Shown here one piece after another: positions 14,512-17,414 of a stretch of 17,414 nt of DNA; within the stretch, counting starts at the first letter, position 1, and each line of letters begins with the position of its first letter. The notes under the pieces are model-generated. The model was not told the DNA's origin. It did not search any database and saw only the letters and a list, made by a program, of their open reading frames with translations. Both the position numbers and the translations under genes were made by a program. Source of the DNA: RGIG3009 sp964390295 (lineage in GTDB: Bacteria > Bacillota > Clostridia > Oscillospirales > Acutalibacteraceae); assembly GCA_964390295.1 (NCBI GenBank), contig CAYMHR010000029.1, positions 1 to 17,414 on the forward strand. The letters run 5' to 3'.

Positions 14512-16707
14512 TCAGTCGTCACGGCGACGGTCGTCGCGGCGGCGGAAGCCACCCTGACGAGAGGCCGGGCGAGAGGAAGCCTCACGCGGAGCAGTCGGTT
14601 CGGGAGTCAGTCCCTCTACCTGGATCAGCGCATCGCGGCGAGATAGATTGATGCGGCCTTGTTCGTCGATTTCCACGACCTTGACCAGCACTTCGTCACC
14701 GACGGAAACGATGTCCTCCACCTTTTCCACGCGTTTCACATCCAGCTTGCTGATGTGAACCAAGCCTTCCTTGCCGGGCGCGATTTCTACAAAAGCACCA
14801 AACGCCATCAAGCGAGTGACACGGCCCTTATAGATTGCACCGATTTCAGGGTCCTTAGCGATGGTTTCGATGACCGCCAAAGCACGGTTGGCATTTTCGG
14901 TGTTAACAGCCGAGATGAAAATGGTACCGTCTTCTTCCACGGTCACGTCGCAGTTATAGTCGGCTTGAATCTTTTGAATCACAGCGCCGCCCTTGCCGAT
15001 AACTTCACGGATCTTGTCGACGTCGATCTTGGTAGTCAGCATCTTGGGAGCATAGGGGGACAGCTCCGGACGAACGGCAGGGATCGCTTTGAGCATGATC
15101 TCATCGAGAATGTACAGGCGTGCCTTGTAGGTTTTTTCCAGCGCTTCCTTAATGATAGCGGGGGTCAAACCGTGCACCTTCAGGTCCATCTGAATGGCGG
15201 TGATACCCTTATGTGTGCCGCCGACCTTAAAGTCCATATCGCCAAAGAAGTCTTCCAAGCCTTGGATGTCCACCATCGTCATGAAGCGATCTCCTTCGGT
15301 CACCAGACCGCAGGAGATACCGGCAACCGGAGCCTTGATCGGCACACCGGCGGCCATCAAAGCCAACGTGGAGCCACAGATGGAAGCCTGCGAGGTGGAA
15401 CCGTTGGAGGAGAGCACCTCGGACACCAAACGCATGGTGTAGGGGAATTCTTCCTGCGAGGGAAGCACCGGTACCAAAGCGCGCTCTGCCAGGGCACCGT
15501 GACCGATTTCACGACGGCCGGGGCCGCGGGAGGGCTTGGTTTCACCCACCGAATAGGAGGGGAAGTTGTAATGGTGCATGTAGCGCTTTTCGGTTTCTTC
15601 ATCCAGTCCGTCCAACATCTGGGCATCGTCGGGATTACCCAGTGTAACGGTGGTCAGCACCTGCGTCTGACCGCGCGTGAACATACCGGAGCCGTGTACA
15701 CGGGGTAGCAAATCCACTTCGGCAGCCAACGGGCGAATCTCGTCGATGCCGCGGCCGTCTACGCGCTTTCCGTCGTCCAGCAACCAGCGACGGACAACGA
15801 ACTTTTGCAGTTTGTAGAGACATTCGTCCAACTTGGCGATTTCCTCCGGATATTCGCCGTCAAAGCGCTCGTGCACCTTGTCGTATACCGGACGCAAGCG
15901 CTCGTCGCGTACCAGCTTGTCATCGGTATCCAGCGCGTAACGCACGTCCTCGATGGCAAATTCTTTCACGGCTTCGAACATTGCCGGATCGGGATCGTTG
16001 GACTGGAAGGCGAATTTCGGCTTGCCGATTTCCGCCTGGATATTTTTGATAAATTCCACGATTTTCTGGTTGGCTTCATGACCGGCCATGATACCGTTGA
16101 ACATCGTATCGTTGTCGATCTCGTTGGCACCGGCTTCAATCATAGCGACCAAATCGGCGGTAGAGGCCACGGTGACGTGCATTTCGGAGCGTTTCTCCTG
16201 CTCGGCGGTGGGGTTGATGACGTATTCACCGTCCACCAAACCGACGACAACGCCGGAGATCGGGCCATCCCACGGAATATCCGAGATGGAAATAGCGATG
16301 GAAGCGCCGATCATAGCGGTGGTTTCCGGCGGACAATTGGGATCGACCGACATCACGGTGCAGACGATGGAAACGTCGTTCCGCATATCCTTCGGGAACA
16401 GCGGGCGGATCGGACGGTCGATGACACGGGAGGTCAGGATCGCCTTTTCGGTGGGACGACCTTCACGGCGTTGGAAGGAGCCCGGAATGTGGCCCACAGC
16501 GTACAGCTTTTCCTCATAGTCTACGGACAAGGGGAAGAAGTCCACGCCGTCACGCGGCTTCGCCGAAGCGGTGACGTTGCACAGAATGGCGGTGTCGCCG
16601 TAGCGCACCATGCAGGAGCCGTTGGAGAGCTGAGCCATTTTGCCGACTTCCACCTTCAGGGGACGACCGGCCAGTGTGGTCTCATACACGCGGTAGTTTT
16701 CAAACAT
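14512..16707 (-). CDS. pnp: Polyribonucleotide nucleotidyltransferase (PNPase)
   Basis: The 731-residue product is a full-length PNPase, the trimeric 3'-5' phosphorolytic exoribonuclease of RNA decay. Domains in order: RNase PH core 1 (about 10-145), the helical linker (about 240-310), RNase PH core 2 (about 312-545) with the catalytic signature GDMDFKVGGTHKGITAIQMD (489-508), a KH domain with GKGG at 571-574, an S1 domain (about 622-692, GRVTRLMAFGAFVEI...GLVHISKL), and a short basic/acidic tail rich in RRRDD. The ATG at 16707 has GGAGG 8 nt upstream. It follows rpsO on the same strand, the usual bacterial order, with an intergenic leader of about 190 nt that can fold. Confidence 0.98.
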   Translation of the reverse strand: MFENYRVYETTLAGRPLKVEVGKMAQLSNGSCMVRYGDTAILCNVTASAKPRDGVDFFPLSVDYEEKLYAVGHIPGSFQRREGRPTEKAILTSRVIDRPIRPLFPKDMRNDVSIVCTVMSVDPNCPPETTAMIGASIAISISDIPWDGPISGVVVGLVDGEYVINPTAEQEKRSEMHVTVASTADLVAMIEAGANEIDNDTMFNGIMAGHEANQKIVEFIKNIQAEIGKPKFAFQSNDPDPAMFEAVKEFAIEDVRYALDTDDKLVRDERLRPVYDKVHERFDGEYPEEIAKLDECLYKLQKFVVRRWLLDDGKRVDGRGIDEIRPLAAEVDLLPRVHGSGMFTRGQTQVLTTVTLGNPDDAQMLDGLDEETEKRYMHHYNFPSYSVGETKPSRGPGRREIGHGALAERALVPVLPSQEEFPYTMRLVSEVLSSNGSTSQASICGSTLALMAAGVPIKAPVAGISCGLVTEGDRFMTMVDIQGLEDFFGDMDFKVGGTHKGITAIQMDLKVHGLTPAIIKEALEKTYKARLYILDEIMLKAIPAVRPELSPYAPKMLTTKIDVDKIREVIGKGGAVIQKIQADYNCDVTVEEDGTIFISAVNTENANRALAVIETIAKDPEIGAIYKGRVTRLMAFGAFVEIAPGKEGLVHISKLDVKRVEKVEDIVSVGDEVLVKVVEIDEQGRINLSRRDALIQVEGLTPEPTAPREASSRPASRQGGFRRRDDRRRDD

Positions 16708-16740
16708 GATAAAATCCTCCGTTCAGAATATATTTCCGAA

Positions 16741-16827
16741 CGACACGAGGCAGGGCCTTTAGCAATAAAACCAACGTTTTATGGAAAAGCGCTCGTTTCA
16801 CTGCTAAAAAACCGCTTGTCCGTGTCG
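16741..16827 (-). promoter_or_regulatory. Long imperfect hairpin in the pnp leader
   Basis: The region between rpsO and pnp can fold into one long imperfect hairpin: CGACACG (16741-16747) pairs with 16821-16827, and TTTAGCA (16758-16764) pairs with TGCTAAA (16802-16808). The stretches between these pairs are of nearly equal length and partly complementary. The loop holds a smaller perfect hairpin (ATAAAAC-CAAC-GTTTTAT, 16765-16782). In E. coli a double-stranded pnp leader is cut by RNase III and then used by PNPase to repress its own mRNA. A similar role here is inference. A further small hairpin (TTCAGAA/TTCCGAA, 16724-16742) lies next to the ribosome binding site. Confidence 0.5.
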
Positions 16828-16858
16828 TTAGCGGTAAAAGAAGATAAGAAAGCAGACA

Positions 16859-16884
16859 GAGGCAGGCGGATACCCGCCTGCCTC
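16859..16884 (-). terminator. Hairpin after rpsO, terminator or attenuator
   Basis: A perfect 11-bp GC-rich stem (GAGGCAGGCGG against CCGCCTGCCTC, 4-nt loop) begins 11 nt after the rpsO stop. On the minus strand the tail is TGTCTGCTTTCTT, a poor T-tract, so some transcripts probably continue into pnp. I see no clear separate pnp promoter. Confidence 0.65.
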
Positions 16885-16895
16885 ATAGCGCAATC

Positions 16896-17159
16896 TTATT
16901 TGCGGATGCCGAGCTTTTCGATGATTGCACGATACCGGGTGATATCCTTCTTCATCAGGTAGTTCAGCAGGTTGCGGCGATGGCCGACCATCTTCAGCAG
17001 ACCGCGGCGGGAGTGGTGATCCTTCTTGTGCACTTTCAAGTGCTCGGTCAAATCGTTGATGCGCTTGGTCAGTACGGCGATCTGGACTTCCGGAGAGCCG
17101 GTGTCGCCTTCGTGAGTGGCATACGCCTTCATGATTTCGGTTTTTTCCTGTGCTAACAT
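16896..17159 (-). CDS. rpsO: Ribosomal protein S15
   Basis: The 87-residue product is a standard-length S15, which binds 16S rRNA helices 20-22 and helps organise the 30S central domain. Seen: the family core GDTGSPEVQIAVLTKRINDL, LKVHKKDHHSRRGLLKMVG with the rRNA-binding HHSRRGL segment, and RRNLLNYLMKKD. The ATG at 17159 follows AGAGGTG, and gives the usual MLAQEKTEIMKAYATHEGDT start. A longer in-frame start at 17237 would run through the structured leader and is rejected. It has its own promoter at 17272-17300, and pnp lies downstream. Confidence 0.98.
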   Translation of the reverse strand: MLAQEKTEIMKAYATHEGDTGSPEVQIAVLTKRINDLTEHLKVHKKDHHSRRGLLKMVGHRRNLLNYLMKKDITRYRAIIEKLGIRK

Positions 17160-17190
17160 GGTTATAACACCTCTTTCATTATTTTCCGCA

Positions 17191-17244
17191 GACCCAGAAA
17201 GGGAAACGGTGTGTCCCCACAGGGGCATACTCCGCAAACCGGGT
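17191..17244 (-). promoter_or_regulatory. Structured rpsO leader, possible S15 autoregulatory element
   Basis: The rpsO leader is about 105 nt. On the minus strand, ACCC (17241-17244) can pair with GGGT (about 17192-17195), CGGT (17238-17241) with ACCG (17207-17210), and GCCCC (17222-17226 side) with GGGG (17215-17218). These pairs can form a branched fold upstream of the ribosome binding site, though some share bases and so compete. S15 represses its own mRNA through leader structures in several bacterial groups with different folds. This candidate rests on hand-drawn pairing only. Confidence 0.35.
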
Positions 17245-17271
17245 AAGGGATACGCGTTTACGCGCTTTGTT

Positions 17272-17300
17272 ATTATAACATGGCAAGTGTCGTTTGTAAA
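17272..17300 (-). promoter_or_regulatory. rpsO promoter
   Basis: On the minus strand TTTACA (17295-17300) and a consensus TATAAT (17272-17277) are 17 nt apart, about 113 nt upstream of the rpsO ATG. AT-rich sequence upstream of the -35 box (17301-17338) could act as an UP element, as is common for ribosomal protein genes. Confidence 0.85.
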
Positions 17301-17339
17301 GGGTTATTTTTTAATTTTTTCAAATCTAAAAAGTTTTAC

Positions 17340-17378
17340 AATAAGTGCGAAAGGTTTTTAAGACCTAACGCACTTATT
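17340..17378. terminator. Terminator-like hairpin at the right edge
   Basis: AATAAGTGCG (17340-17349) pairs perfectly with CGCACTTATT (17369-17378), with an inner AGGT/ACCT stem. T-rich sequence follows on the plus strand (TTTTTAT) and, after a short gap, on the minus strand (CTTTTT). It most likely ends a minus-strand gene that lies beyond the window, upstream of rpsO: two minus-strand frames entering from 17414 stop just before it. The edge sequence is too short to identify that gene. Confidence 0.6.
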
Positions 17379-17414
17379 TTTTATGGCTTTTGCCTATAAA
17401 GAGGATAGAGCAAC

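Noticed and set aside
14152..14646. Plus-strand open frame across the three tRNA genes
   Set aside because: It is made from tRNA gene sequence and the antisense of the pnp 3' end, so it is not a protein gene.
14659..16962. Long plus-strand open frames opposite pnp (about 350 and 385 codons)
   Set aside because: They lie antisense to an intact pnp, lack ribosome binding sites and read as histidine/glycine/aspartate-rich shadow sequence of the real gene.
17383..17414. Start of a plus-strand gene at ATG 17383 (MAFAYKEDRA)
   Set aside because: No ribosome binding site precedes it, it directly follows a terminator-like hairpin, and only ten codons are visible.

Overview
The window reads as a low-redundancy chromosomal segment of a Bacillota, most likely class Clostridia and plausibly an Oscillospiraceae/Ruminococcaceae-type gut anaerobe. 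The reasons are the strong AGGAGG-type ribosome binding sites, sigma-A-like promoters, an rnfCDGEAB operon preceded by a NusG-domain-II protein and a Gx-transporter protein (a typical clostridial arrangement), the rpsO-pnp pair, and CCA-encoding tRNA genes. The taxonomic placement is inference. No mobile element, CRISPR array, rRNA or phage gene was seen.

Left part (1-8075). A small lipoprotein and a zinc-ribbon membrane protein form a two-gene unit (158-1250) closed by a terminator. Then come trmL (minus), a glycogen/alpha-glucan phosphorylase gene glgP with its own promoter and terminator (plus), a sodium:solute symporter-family gene and a NUDIX ADP-ribose pyrophosphatase gene (both minus, separated by a terminator), and an M14 peptidoglycan peptidase gene (plus) broken by a one-base frameshift. 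The glgP gene carries a perfect, in-frame tandem duplication of 441 bp (147 codons), which makes it 957 residues long instead of about 810.

Middle part (8086-14029). A good promoter (TTGTAA-17-TATAAT) precedes eight tightly packed plus-strand genes: NusG_II protein, Gx transporter protein, rnfC, rnfD, rnfG, rnfE, rnfA, rnfB. Together rnfC-B encode the whole ferredoxin:NAD+ oxidoreductase, the ion-pumping membrane complex that couples reduced ferredoxin to NAD+ reduction. Several genes overlap by 4-8 nt, which suggests translational coupling. The FMN transferase ApbE needed to flavinylate RnfD and RnfG is not in this window.

Right part (14066-17414). A TTGACA-18-TATAAT promoter drives a tRNA-Met, tRNA-Glu, tRNA-Val(CAC) array that ends in a terminator. 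It converges on pnp (PNPase), which lies downstream of rpsO (ribosomal protein S15), both on the minus strand. The rpsO promoter is clear, and both the rpsO and pnp leaders can fold, consistent with the autoregulation known for these two genes in other bacteria.

I found no convincing undescribed multi-gene system. The most unusual objects are the perfect internal duplication in glgP, the frameshifted M14 peptidase, the long imperfect hairpin in the pnp leader, and departures from the usual flavinylation motif in RnfD and RnfG.
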